DNA of 64,000 bases from the NCBI GenBank assembly GCA_020746835.1, contig JAGPNK010000007.1, positions 248,001 through 312,000 on the forward strand, read 5' to 3'. The stretch comes from Stachybotrys elegans (taxonomy: Eukaryota; Ascomycota; Sordariomycetes; Hypocreales; Stachybotryaceae). The translations under genes and the position numbers were made by a program. Positions 11,601 to 22,311 of this stretch are shown here, in pieces. How positions within the stretch are numbered: position 1 is the first letter of the stretch; the number at the start of each line of letters is the position of its first letter. A model generated the notes under the pieces. That model saw only the letters and a program-made list of their open reading frames with translations, made no database searches and had not been told where the DNA came from.

Positions 11601-12375
11601 TTGTATCCTGCAATGTTGGCCATGCTGCTGAGGGCATCGAAGACTTGGGCGCGGGAGATGCGAGGGATCATGTCCATGGCGAAGCTGGTAGCCTTCCTGT
11701 CTGCAATTTTCTGGACGAGAGGCTTGTTCTGGGCGGGCTGGAGCATGGAGATGAGCGTCTGGTCGGGGCGCATGCTGTCTGCCTCTTGCGCCGAGGGCCC
11801 GCGGACCTTGAGGACAATGTCGGCCCGCGCCCAGATAGCCGAGGCCGTGTCCACGAGCGTTGCGCCGGCATTGGCGTAGGCGGCGTCGGGGAACTCGGCA
11901 GCGGCGCCGGCGCCTTGCTCGACGAGGACCTGCTTGAAGCCCTTCTTGAGGAGGATGACGACATTGGAGGGTGTCAGGGCGACGCGGCGCTCGCCTGGAA
12001 AGGTCTCCTTTGGTATGCCGACGACGAGGTCACCATACGGTGTGGTAGGGGGCACGACGGTGGTAGAGTAGTACGCCTTGGCCGGTAGACGAGGCAGGCG
12101 ATTTGCTGTAGCATGTTGGATGAGACCGAGGGGCCTGGCGGTCACGGGAGCCAGGTCGAGGACCCTCGAGTGTGCTACGCTGGCCGTGTTATGCCATTGT
12201 AGACGGTAAGGCAGCAATGTCTTGGCGTGGAGTTCTTGCGAGGGGTCAGTGGCTTTGGTGTTATTGGGTTTAAGAGAGAGGAAGAGCACTCACGATGAAC
12301 TCGCAGACGAAGAGATGGCGACTGGGAAGCGCAGAGGCTGGGAGCCAGGGGACGCAGGACAGGAGGCGCCATCAC
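8666..12375 (-). CDS. NNT: Proton-translocating NAD(P)+ transhydrogenase, mitochondrial (fused alpha-beta)
   Basis: This inner-membrane enzyme couples proton flow to hydride transfer from NADH to NADP+, supplying mitochondrial NADPH. Nine exons: 12375-12294, 12234-11092, 11041-10439, 10387-10085, 10038-9868, 9820-9566, 9518-8874, 8824-8750 and 8700-8666, giving 1103 residues. All eight introns are 46-59 nt and restore the frame. A presequence ([14 protein letters not shown]...) is followed by the alanine-dehydrogenase-like dI domain ([38 protein letters not shown]), a Pro/Ala linker, the polytopic dII proton channel (around 13 hydrophobic helices, with [19 protein letters not shown] and [18 protein letters not shown]) and the NADP-binding dIII domain ([59 protein letters not shown]). 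The order alpha then beta in one chain is as in animal and filamentous-fungal enzymes; budding yeast lacks the gene. No catalytic loss seen. Confidence 0.95.
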
Positions 12376-13368
12376 GCAACGACCCTCATCTGGGGCAGCT
12401 TCGAGTGAGGGGACACGGGTTTTCGCTCAGGCCCGGAAAGCAATCCAGCCAAAAGTGAGTTGTTGAACGAATCAGAGTATCACAATGGGCGGCGGGAGCA
12501 AGTAGAGATAGGGGAGGGGAGGAGAGAGAGGAGAGACAATGGCAGAGACAAGAAATAAGACAGAGGAGGCAGGGAGAGGAGGGATGGGTGCCTCGGTGCA
12601 AAGCCCGGCGATGCGGAGCAGCTCGTACGAAAGAGAAGGAGGGATAGGGAAAGGGATTGGAGGGGATGGGTGTGTGTGTGTGTGTGTGAGGGGGAGTGAT
12701 CAGCAGGACGGAGGTGCGTGGGATGGTTACAGCCAGAGGCAAATACCAATACCAACACAACACCTGCGACGCTCAAGCCATGGTATGGCGGAGTGCTGCA
12801 GCCGACGTAATGGGTTCACAGCCAAGACGCCCGTTTGGGAGAGGTGCACCCGGGGGGGGGCCCAATGTCTGCTAGCTGGTGCGGATGGATCGAGGTTGTC
12901 GAAGGTCAGGTTCAGGGCCGCGAAGCTCCCTGGCAATGGATGATCCACTGTGGTGTGGGCAGGTGGGGTTGCAGGCGCTAGGAAATCCGGGGGTGGGGCC
13001 TCCTGGATGCCCTGATCATCGACTCGGGTGGTCCAGGGTAGGTTATAATACAAATATATCATGGTGATAGGTGTAGGGGATCATGACTTATTGTTCTCCA
13101 TGTCTCTTTTTCCTTTTTTTTCATCCTTTTTATTTTATTTCTTCTTTATTAAAGGGCATCGGATGAAAGAATCCCCAAAACTGCCTCATCTATATATACA
13201 CACGGTAGATAATACGGGAAAAGTGTAATAGGCTGATCATTCACTCCACTAACAGTATCCAGTCATAACAAGGAAACAAAATAATACATCTAAGAAATCC
13301 AATCTGCCCCCGCCTCCCTACCCCATTCAGCCCGGAACAACCACCCTCCACGATGCAACCCTCGCCTC
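12376..13368. other. NNT upstream region with microsatellites
   Basis: About 1 kb between the NNT start and the 3' end of the Cys-rich protein gene. It contains a purine-rich (GA/GGA) tract at about 12490-12665 and a (TG)n run at about 12671-12688, then a T-rich segment at 13100-13155 probably belonging to 3' UTR of the neighbour. No coding signal was found. Confidence 0.5.
12671..12688. repeat. (TG)9 dinucleotide microsatellite
   Basis: An uninterrupted TG repeat of about 18 nt inside the upstream region of NNT, next to a GA-rich strand. Simple-sequence repeat, probably length-variable. Confidence 0.85.
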
Positions 13369-13906
13369 CTAGTCGTGATAGCACGGCGTCTCGCAGCGGC
13401 CCCGGAAGTCAGGGTTCACGTTGAGGCACGTGTCGCACCCGCACAGCAGATGGAGATGCGTCCCGACCTCCTGGTCGACGCCGTCGCAGAGGCAGATGAA
13501 GAGCGCCGACGTCACGTTGGTATGGGGCAAGCCCTCGGGACACGCCGCGTTGGGCGTGCTGCAGTATGCCTGCGTGAGCAGCTTGGGCGTCCACGGCCGC
13601 TCTTCGTCCCATTATCAGTCGCTGCCTTGTAAAAAAGAAAAAAGAGGAAAGGGGTGTCGTGTACGTACTCATCGCCATCAGCACCGACGCGCAGTACGTG
13701 TAGCCGCACTCGCAGATGGGCCCGCCGGGCAAGGCCGAGGCCGTCGGCGCGGGAGGCTCCGGCACGGGGAGGGGCACCGCCGGCTCCGTGGGCAGCGCTA
13801 CGGGAGACACCGTCTCTGTCGAGAGGGGGTCCGGGAGCGGAGGCGGCATCTGGGGCTTGGCGGCGGCCCAGCCGGCCAGCGCGAGGGTAGTCAGGATGAT
13901 CTTCAT
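13369..13906 (-). CDS. Small secreted cysteine-rich protein, unknown function
   Basis: Exons 13906-13669 and 13601-13369 give 156 residues. The 67-nt intron has GTACGT, branch ACTGAT and AAG. Residues 1-16 (MKIILTTLALAGWAAA) form a clear signal peptide. A Pro/Val-rich linker of about 45 residues follows, then a compact C-terminal domain with twelve cysteines, beginning GGPICECGYTYCASVL and ending GCDTCLNVNPDFRGRC and ETPCYHD. Even cysteine number, small size and secretion suggest a disulfide-stabilised extracellular protein, such as an effector or wall-associated protein; this is inference. I do not recognise a named family. It is divergent from the hydroxyacid dehydrogenase, about 1.3 kb away. 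Confidence 0.75.
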
Positions 13907-15186
13907 TGCAGTCAGAGAAAGGACGTCTGGAGGCGATGCGAATGGTCAAATGCGAATTGTCAAATGTCATGGTCACGTATGGGAATGGAATCAAGGTGTA
14001 TTTATACAACCAGTCCACAGGTTGGACAGCCAGGACACCTCGTAAACCGTTCTCAGAACCACATCTTGTATTTCGTCTTCCATCATTCCACCATCCAAGA
14101 GAATAACGCTTCACGTGTTAACCACGACACGTCACCATGTCGCAGCATGCCCAAGCGCGCCCCTCCTCGCCAACTATATCCATCTCGGGACGGCCCGTAG
14201 TACCCGACGACGGCACGGCTTCGGTCATGACGACAGACCGACTTACACGGCATGAAGCCGGGGTCATGAGACGTGTACGCCGGCCAGATCTGAACTGCAC
14301 TCCCAGAGTTGGGCGAGATCGTGTGGGACGTCGTATTTCGTGCCTGGCACAATAGCACCGAAGCAGATGTAGTATGCCTCTGACGGTATAGAGGCCAGGG
14401 TTCCTTTCTAACGGTGTCTGGGCACGGCCTGGTGACAGATGATAGCATGAATCCATGCAGTATTTGTAGATATGCGTCCAGATGAGGCAATACCGATATC
14501 GGGCTTTGCATTATTCTATCGAGATAGGGACATTTTGGTCCCGCTTCCAATTAAACCCCTCAACGTAGACAAAGCCTCTATATCTCTCACACACGTGTAT
14601 ATTTTGAGCCCCAGGCAGACTCTGGCCCAGCGCGGCTCGCTGGTGCATGATGCATGGCGAGGAGATTGGACCCCGCCAGCATTTTCCATTTTCCATTTCC
14701 CATTTTCCCCTCCAACAGCCTCGGCGGGGGAGGGGAAAGGGATTCGCCCTTTTGATTCGACGACACTCGAGTCTTGACACCCGTCGGATCGTCTGACAGC
14801 TCTTCCTATCAACACATGCGTGGCTGGCCTAGGGTCTAGACCACCAATCCCACGATATTATTATCATCACCTACATACGCACATCATGTTCCATGTCCAT
14901 GTCCTCCACGCCACTCACAACTCGCATTACTGCTTGGGCTCCGCTCCCCGTCCGTCGTCTGTACCTGACCACTCACATAGATGGATACGTAGATGGGTAG
15001 ATAGATTAGATAGATTGATTGATACCTGACGTCCCTGTCCTTCCCTCTCTTCCCGTCTTCCTTCCCAAGTCATCCTCGCCATCTAGCGATATCGCACACC
15101 ACCCAACACCACCACCACCACCATCATCATCACCAACATCCTCATCCTCCCAGCTCACACACACCAACCTCCATACCGCCGCCCTC
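13907..15186. other. Divergent intergenic region
   Basis: About 1.28 kb between the starts of the secreted protein gene and the 2-hydroxyacid dehydrogenase gene. Antisense ORFs of 100-155 codons in 14083-14815 have no domain and no signal. A CAC/ATC-rich microsatellite lies at about 15095-15140 just upstream of the dehydrogenase start. Confidence 0.45.
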
Positions 15187-16456
15187 ATGGCCGAGCCAAC
15201 CAACACGCCCGTCCCGGGCTCAACACCACGCTCAACATCCCCCGTCCACCCCCAGCACACCACCGCAGCCCTCCTCTCCCCGCTCCGCGCCTTCACCCTC
15301 GAAAACAACAACCACCCTCCCAAGCTGCGCGTCCTCCACATCGGCGACGACGTCTGCTACAACCTCCACACCTACGCCCAGTTCGCCTCCCAGTTCGACA
15401 TCGTCCAGCCCTCCCCCCGCGAGCGCTCCCGCCCCGAGTTCGCCCGCGCCCTCGCCGACCGCCGATGGGGCGACTTCCACGCCGTCTTCCGCCCCTTCTG
15501 GGGCTCCGGCGGCGAGATGGGCCGCTGGGACCGCGAGCTCATCGACCTACTCCCGCAGTCGGTCCGCCTCTTTGCCTGCGCGGGCTCCGGCTTCGACTGG
15601 GCTGACACGCAGTACATGGCCCAACGAGGTACTGAACACACACATGCACATGCACATGTCAGCCTCCCGCAAGCCATTTCCTGAGCTGACGTGTTTTGGC
15701 CTTCCTTGTTTCCTTTCAAAAGGCATCCTCTACTGCAACGCCGGTCTCGCCGCCGCAGAAGCCGTCGCCGACTTTGCCGTCGCCCTCGTCATCTCCACCT
15801 TCCGCCAGCTGCCCTACTGCATGGCATCGGCCGTCTCTGCCGACCCAGACGCCTTCCAGGCCTGCCACGTCCAGGCCACCGCCCAGTCGCACAACCTGCG
15901 CGGCCATGCCCTGGGCCTCGTCGGCCTCGGCAACATCGGCCAGCAGATCGCCTCCCGCCTCCACCGCGGCTTCGCCATGGACGTCCACTACTACGACGTC
16001 GTGCGCAAGCCCGCCGAGATAGAGTCCATGCTGGGCGCCACCTACCACGCCCAGCTCGACAGCCTCCTGCGCGCCTCCGACTGCGTCGTCTTATGCACCC
16101 CCGCCGCGGGGGAGACGACCATCATCAACGCCGAGTCGCTGCGCTCCTTCCGCCCGGGCGCGCGCTTCGTCAACATTGCCCGCGGCAGCCTCGTCGACGA
16201 GGAAGCCCTCGTCGAGGCTCTCGAGAGAAACATGGTGAGCGCCGCGGCCATCGACGTGCACCAGAACGAGCCCAACGTCCACTCGAGACTGAGGGAGCTG
16301 GCGCTCCAGGGCCGCGTGATGCTGACGTGCCACAACGCCGGCGGCACTGTCGAGACGCATCGCGGCTTCGAGGAGCTCAGCATGCGGAATATCATGGCGG
16401 TGCTCTCGGGCGGCCAGCCCCTCACGCCTGTGAATCTCGACCATCTTCCCAAGTGA
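15187..16456 (+). CDS. D-isomer-specific 2-hydroxyacid dehydrogenase
   Basis: An NAD(P)H-dependent oxidoreductase of the D-2-hydroxyacid dehydrogenase superfamily (glyoxylate/hydroxypyruvate reductase-like), 391 residues. Exons 15187-15628 and 15723-16456 are separated by a 94-nt intron (GTACTG, branch GCTGACG, AAG). The Rossmann nucleotide loop GLGNIG is at residues 215-220, the catalytic Arg lies in FVNIARGSLVDEEAL, the Glu in DVHQNEPNVHS and the His in LTCHNAGGT. In most relatives the last motif is TPHxAG, so the Cys before His is slightly unusual. The N-terminus is Pro/Thr-rich without a clear targeting signal. The gene is convergent with RTT109 (236 bp apart). The substrate cannot be read from the sequence. 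Confidence 0.9.
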
Positions 16457-16692
16457 GGTAGTAAAAAGTGGCGCGTCTGATAGAATAGTAGAACAGGAAT
16501 AAATCACTTGCCATCTCAAACCCTATATCCATCATCACTGAAGCCCCCAAAATATCATTCATGTCGTCAAATTCATGCAATTGATGGTAACCTAGACGAA
16601 CGAATACCCAGGGTGCTCCAAACCGAAACTATGCCAACTCCTGTCCGTACTTGATAGTATTACATGCCACAACGCCGGACCCACAAACGTGT

Positions 16693-18339
16693 TCACTCCT
16701 TGGGCTTCTTCCTCACCAGTCCTGCCGTGAGCACATTGACCTCGGGGTTAGGTGGCTCCTCCTTGGGCTTGCGCTTCACCAGCCCGGCGCTGAGGACGTT
16801 GACCTTGGCACCAGTATCCTCTGGCTGCCCAGACGTGTCGGATCGCTTCCGCTTGACGAGACCCGAGAGGTTGTTCACGGCTGACGCACCGGCCGCAGTG
16901 GTCCCGGTGTTGACAGACGAGTTTGTGCCTACGACTTCATAGCCCCAGCGGCTCCCCATACCAACCTCGCTCACCCAGCGACGGGTGCTTCCCACGGCCT
17001 TGTCGAGGGTGGCAAAGTCGAGGTGTAGGAGCAGCTCTACGATGCGCTTGTACTGGCCCTCGTCGACAATCTTCTCACCCCGGCCCGCTGGCGGCCAGTA
17101 GTAGTACGCTGTAGATTCAGGGCGGTTCAGCAGGTAGTTGCGCTGCGCAGTCTTGACCCTGGGACGCCGTGGGATAATGATTCCTTTCAGCTTCGTCTTT
17201 TTTGTTGCTTTCTTCTTTTTCATTAGTTTTGCTTGGGAGGATGCTGGCTCAGCCGTGTCCGTCTTTGAGGGAAACAGCTTCCGAGGCGTTGTGGTGGGCG
17301 TCACAGCCGAGATCCTGGTCTGCTTCTTGGGTGTCTCAGGCGCCGTCGAAGGTACAGCTTCCCGGAACGAAGCTTCCGGGGTGGGCAGGTTTTCCTCCTC
17401 GCCCTGGTTATCAAAGACCAGCCAGATGAAACCAGTCATTCTACCACTGGAGCATTCCTGCCTGAAGGCCATGAGTTCCCAAAACGTCTCCAGCGTCTTG
17501 ACGCTCTTCCAGCTCCCCGTCGTCTGCATGACGTGCGACTCGGCGGCCTCCTCGTCCAGCTCGGAGCGGAAGCGCGACTTGGGGTCGTCCGGAAAGATGG
17601 GGATCAAGCACCGCGGAGGAACCCAGTCAAACTCGCGGGTGTAGTGGGAGATTCGCTCCAGGGGGTGCGTAAGGCACCAATCAGACGTCGAGGACCGAGG
17701 GATGAAGGCGCGCGTCTCGTACGTATCCAGGCCTGGCACCACGAGATAGCCCTTGACGCTCCTCCAGGACGGCAGTGAGCCCTGGGGGGGCGACTCGAGC
17801 AGACCATTGAGCACGCGGCACCACCATTTCACCAGTCCTCGATCGTCGAGGACATGCTTGCTGCTGCACTCGGCGCTGCCGGGGAACAGGTATTGGGACT
17901 GCGCGCGAGCAAACAGGCTGACCACGAACTGGGCATCCTTGCGCCTCCTTTTCGCTACGAGGAAGGATATAAAGGCCGTGCAGACCTCTCGAATCGGACT
18001 GGGGGTGCCGCGGGGCAGCCCGAGCAGCTGCAGGTAGCCGGTGGAGTCGGCCTTGGAGACGAAGAGCGTCGTGGAGTGGGCGGTGGTGTATATGAAGATC
18101 TCGACGCCCAGCACAATAACCGGGTTCGAGGACTCGGGGCTGTCTTTGCTCGGCGCGTTGATGGACAGGGTGAGGAAGTGGTTCTCGCAGTAGGTTCGGT
18201 CGGGGCGCTCGTTGGGCGGCGCCGAGCAGAGAGCGTCGACCTTGCGGGGTGGCGTAGAGAGGTGATGAATCTCGAAATGCTGGTCTTTGGGAAGCACGGC
18301 GGCGAGCCGGCTGCGGAGAGTGTCATCCCCAGAATCCAT
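16693..18339 (-). CDS. RTT109: Histone acetyltransferase Rtt109 (H3K56, KAT11)
   Basis: A fungal-specific acetyltransferase that modifies newly made histone H3 with Asf1/Vps75 chaperones during replication and repair. One exon encodes 548 residues from the ATG at 18339 (MDSGDDTLRSRLAAVLPKDQ). The start follows from the family, whose N-terminus is ..LRSRLAAVLPKD.. The frame stays open upstream but without a better ATG. Diagnostic segments: FLVAKRRRKDAQFVVSLFAR, SQYLFPGSAECSSKHVLDD and RGLVKWWCRVLNGLL. The lysine-rich stretch LMKKKKATKKTKLKG lies in the second half. The last 60 residues hold three copies of an [SA]GLV[KR][RK]K motif (SGLVKRKRSD, VNVLSAGLVKRKPKE, VNVLTAGLVRKKPKE). It is divergent from mL57. 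Confidence 0.93.
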   Translation of the reverse strand: MDSGDDTLRSRLAAVLPKDQHFEIHHLSTPPRKVDALCSAPPNERPDRTYCENHFLTLSINAPSKDSPESSNPVIVLGVEIFIYTTAHSTTLFVSKADSTGYLQLLGLPRGTPSPIREVCTAFISFLVAKRRRKDAQFVVSLFARAQSQYLFPGSAECSSKHVLDDRGLVKWWCRVLNGLLESPPQGSLPSWRSVKGYLVVPGLDTYETRAFIPRSSTSDWCLTHPLERISHYTREFDWVPPRCLIPIFPDDPKSRFRSELDEEAAESHVMQTTGSWKSVKTLETFWELMAFRQECSSGRMTGFIWLVFDNQGEEENLPTPEASFREAVPSTAPETPKKQTRISAVTPTTTPRKLFPSKTDTAEPASSQAKLMKKKKATKKTKLKGIIIPRRPRVKTAQRNYLLNRPESTAYYYWPPAGRGEKIVDEGQYKRIVELLLHLDFATLDKAVGSTRRWVSEVGMGSRWGYEVVGTNSSVNTGTTAAGASAVNNLSGLVKRKRSDTSGQPEDTGAKVNVLSAGLVKRKPKEEPPNPEVNVLTAGLVRKKPKE

Positions 18340-18983
18340 CGGTTGGGGGATGAGGCGATGTTGCGAGGATGAAACAGGAGGAGATGGTTTGCACCTCGTG
18401 TCGGTATGGATGAAGTTTACCAGGTAGCTTGAGTCCCGGTGTTGAGTGAAACAAACACCTTGGTCGTAAGCATACAGGCGCAATCAATCAGTGTGTTTGT
18501 AGCTGGGACAGCTCCAAACTGGTAACATAAGAAGCAAGTAGTGGGTGGGAATTGATTGCAATTAATGCTGGCTCTCGAGGAGACTGGCCAAATCCGCCAA
18601 TATCGTACAAGCTGGTAGCCAAGCCGCGTTATATGCGAATTCCGTGACAATGTCCAATTGTTCAAACAAGAGCTCGACCACCAGCTTGGCGGCTCGTTAG
18701 GGTGATTGATTCTGGCGATGTGAAATAAAGGTGGATGATGCTCGACTCCAAGTAACGGGAAACGGGAGCTCGCAGGTGGGTCTCCCTGGTCCCGCCAGCC
18801 ACAGACCCCATGGCGCAGCACAATGCTTCAACGCTAATCGGTACACGCCACAGAACCCCTGATAAGGTGCACGTGATTACAAGAAAATGTTCGCGATCTG
18901 GATAGCTGAAGCAGGCTCCTGGCCATCCAAACCACCCGCCCAATCCAACAACCTTCCTATCCTCCCCCCCCTCTAACTCACCA
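18340..18983. promoter_or_regulatory. Divergent promoter region RTT109 / mL57
   Basis: 644 bp between the start codons of RTT109 and mL57. A CT-rich stretch (18957-18980) immediately precedes the mL57 ATG, as is usual for highly expressed fungal genes. No other site could be assigned by eye. Confidence 0.4.
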
Positions 18984-19905
18984 ATGGCGCTCCGACCCCT
19001 CCGCACTCGGCTGCCGAGAATACAGCCAGGCCTGCGGGCCCTCAGCCGGACGGGCATCCGCGCCAGCTCGACCGAGGCGACAACGACCAAGACGACGACG
19101 ACCCCGGCGCCCTTCGAGGTGCGGGAGCGCGCGGAGCCGCGATGGAAGTCGACGCCCGCGGGGATGAAGGCACCTACGGTGCTCGACTTTGCCAAGAAGC
19201 CCTCCAACAAGATCTGGCACGTCAACAACAGCCCCGAGCGCCTCGACGCCATGTACAACCGCCTCCTGGGCAAGGACGGGAGCAAAATGCTGCCCGAGGA
19301 GCTCAAGTGGCTGGCCGTGACGCACAAGAGCTTCGACCAGGGCAGGAGAGGCTTCAACGACAGACTCGCCTTGATGGGTGCGTACATGACATACGCAGCA
19401 CAGTGCGGGTTGCGTTGAGATTGAGATTTTGCTGACACCCGTGTAGGGCGTCATACCTTGACTCTGGAGGCCACCAAGCACATTGTCAGCCAGGCACCTC
19501 TGCCCGGCGCGCGGGAGACGAAGGACGCATTCGGCAGGAAGCCCTTTGAGAACAAGCAGCTGGCCTCGGTGGACAACCTATCGGTGCTCAAGCCGACGGA
19601 CTGGGTCGGAATGGAGGCGCTGTACCTGCTGGCCAAGAAGGTCGACCTGCTCGACGTGATGCGATGGAAGCCCCGTCTGGTGAGTTTCTCAAGGCACCGA
19701 TTTCACCTCTATACGAGCCCGTTACTGACTGATTGCTGGGCAGCCTGATAAGCTCGAGTCCTCTGGCGTCCAGCCGGTGCTGAACGGAGCCATACTGGCC
19801 ATCATCGGAGCCCTGACGCTGCAGCACGGCGCTGCGGTCGGGGCGCAGATTGTGCGCGAGAGGATACTCGGCCAGATACCGCAGCCGGAGAGGGCGCAAG
19901 CCTAA
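18984..19905 (+). CDS. mrpl15: Mitochondrial large-subunit ribosomal protein mL57 (RNase III-like, MRPL15)
   Basis: Exons 18984-19377, 19447-19679 and 19744-19905 give 262 residues. Introns of 69 and 64 nt have GTGCGT/GTGAGT donors, GCTGAC/ACTGAC branches and AG acceptors. A presequence (MALRPLRTRLPRIQPGLRAL) is followed by a degenerate RNase III fold: SPERLDAMYNRLLGKDGSK, LPEELKWLAVTHKSFDQG and FNDRLALMGRHTLTLEATK. In true RNase III the corresponding helix carries acidic catalytic residues (ExLEFLGD); here this is FNDRLALMG, so the protein is expected to be structural. C-terminal segment VLNGAILAIIGALTLQHGA is typical of mL57. A component of the mitoribosome near the exit tunnel region. Confidence 0.9.
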
Positions 19906-22311
19906 GAGCGCCCGGGGGGTGGGCGGGCCTGACGGTGTATGTATGTATGATACTGTACTATCTAGCATTGGAGGGGTTACCGGTATACAAAATGGAGTCA
20001 CAATAGTACCTGTCGATGGATTCGTGTAGACCGCGCGGCTTGCTGCGTGTTTGGGACTTGCGTAGGTGGGGATGGATGGACGGACTTGTTCAAACCTGAC
20101 CACGGAATAGACCACGTCATGATGCATTCATTCGCTTTCTCCTTTTCTTTTCACCGCATCGAATCCTAGAAAAGAACTTTTGATATGCCACTCCCCGCTT
20201 GTGGAGAGGAGAGGCTTGCAATGAAACCACAGCCTCTTTTCCCAGCGATGGTTCATGATATCCCATCAGCTGACAACATATCTCCCACCACCACCCATGT
20301 GGCAGCAATGGATGTACCTTGCTATGGGGCAGCGAGACGCCCGCCTACTATATGCATATGCAGCCTTGCCGTGGGCCACCGCTGCATCGCTCCATCGAGC
20401 CGGAGGTGTAAGCTACAGGTGCGTGCGCGTACATACCAAAACAGCGGCATTGACGAGGGGTCAGGAGTGTCTGCGCGGGTTGTACGGAGGAGTGCGAATG
20501 CGAAGCCGTCTTGCCCCCTGGTCACTGCCAAATCCGGTAATTCGTAATGATGGGTAATCCGAGATCCAGGCGAAATTTCACCGTCCGTGTGTCTGGCGGA
20601 GTTCCGACGGCCCTGTCCCCATAAGAAGGGGAGCAAAAAAAGAAGAGGATAAAAAAAATTAAAATAAAAAAGAACGATGGATTCAAGCTAATGGAAGACA
20701 ATGAAACTTGGTCGAGTCTTTCTAGTGCAGTTCCCGCCATGGAGGACGACGCAAGCAAGCAAGCCCCAGCCAGGCGATAGCGGGCCGTTGCGGATATTGC
20801 AAACAAATTGATAAGCAGCCGGGGATGATTCCTTCCAACCCATCGGGATTGGAACGATCTATGTGCTACTAAAAACCTAGTGCGACAAATTCCATAGCTG
20901 CCTGCGCTCTCCCTGGGGTATATCATGCAGTCAAGGAGGAGCTGTTGGCAGTCCTCCACCGCGGAGGAACACACGATAGTCTCGACCAAGCTGTAGGGAC
21001 ACACTGCCCATCCCCGATCGAGGCAAGATCGTAGCTATGCCACCCACGCCCCCCCTTGTCCTTTTTCTTCCGCGTATTCTACTAACTTCTTTTTCTTCCT
21101 TTTCCCTGTCGATATCGGCCTGGGGCCGGTTCGCGACAGCCGGGCGTGCGCCAGGATGCCAGCCCTGTAGCAGAGCGCCCAGCACCACATGGTGGTTCAT
21201 ATAACGTTGCAGCGTCCACATATGCACCTGCTCCTTGGCGTGGGAGCGCCGCGCGCTTCTGATGTAACCATGAGAAGGACATGGGCATGGCTATTCGCCG
21301 TCCGGGGCGCACTCCTCCCTCCTTACTCCCCCCGCGGCAAAGTCGACTAACAACGTTGCCGTCTATCTCCTTGGGCGGCAGCTCGTCCAATCACACGGAC
21401 CCGGCCTCTAACATTGGTCGCGTAGGTAGGGATCGCTGGAAATAGCCGCCGGATGCGCCCTTGTAACGCCCCCTTCCCACGGAGAGATTTGTTCCTTCTT
21501 GCTCGTGGTGGTGCATTGCACTCCGATTTAGGCCTCCTGCAGAGGGATCACGTCGGAGGTCGGCAGATGGTGAAAAGCCGTTCAATGTAACACACTCCCG
21601 CCTCATGGCGATCCATTAAATCAAGCGCCCATGGCCGTCAAGCTTGTCCTCGTATCCCAGAAACCCCCCTGACCACATAACGTTGATGGTGGATAGTGAT
21701 ATAAAACCATACCCTTTTGCTGCTGCAGGGTGCATTGCCGCCAGTGTAACATAGTTATCAGTCTCATCTATGGCCTATAGAAACATCTATAGTGATACCG
21801 GGGATATCAATGCATGATAGAGGATCAAGGATTGATGAAGAAGGATTCTGTGGCAATGATTCGACCAGCAGATAGTATCCTCTGGGAGCACACATGTAGC
21901 CAATCTGCTCATGCCAAGAATTATGGTCCAGTGGATCGTCGTCACCCTATTTAGCGAAAGACGCAGTCCAAGATTGCTCTGCTGAATTTCAATATAGGTG
22001 CCAAAGTGACGAGGTTGGGGGCGCAGAGTAACAAGCAGTCCCTGGCCGTAGATAATACTTGATGAGGCATGCTTCAAGCATGCATCGGCGAAATTCGCCG
22101 TCGTAATTGGGGTAGTTTGCAATGCCACAAGGTGAATCGAGTGGGATACAAGAGAGCAATTTTAAGTAAACGCGCCATGATTTGATATGTCGGGTACAGT
22201 ACCGTGATATGAATGGCTCAAGGTAGATGAAAGCGTATGTTCCACGTGTATGGAGTAATTAAGAAATAAGCTATATCTGAATCTAGGTAGCCAAGCCTGA
22301 CATGGAATGGG
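19906..22311. other. Intergenic, about 2.4 kb, no gene seen
   Basis: Lies downstream of both mL57 (plus strand) and the 8-TM gene (minus strand). It contains an A-rich patch at about 20634-20674 and short ORFs up to 160 codons (for example 20522-21004, minus) whose translation is low-complexity or lacks any domain. I see no tRNA or transposon. The region is more AT-rich than the genes around it between 21600 and 22300. Confidence 0.5.

Noticed and set aside
10998..12088. 362-codon plus-strand ORF opposite NNT
   Set aside because: Antisense to strongly conserved NNT exons; composition (Asp/Gly/Leu/Val-rich) is that of an antisense shadow.
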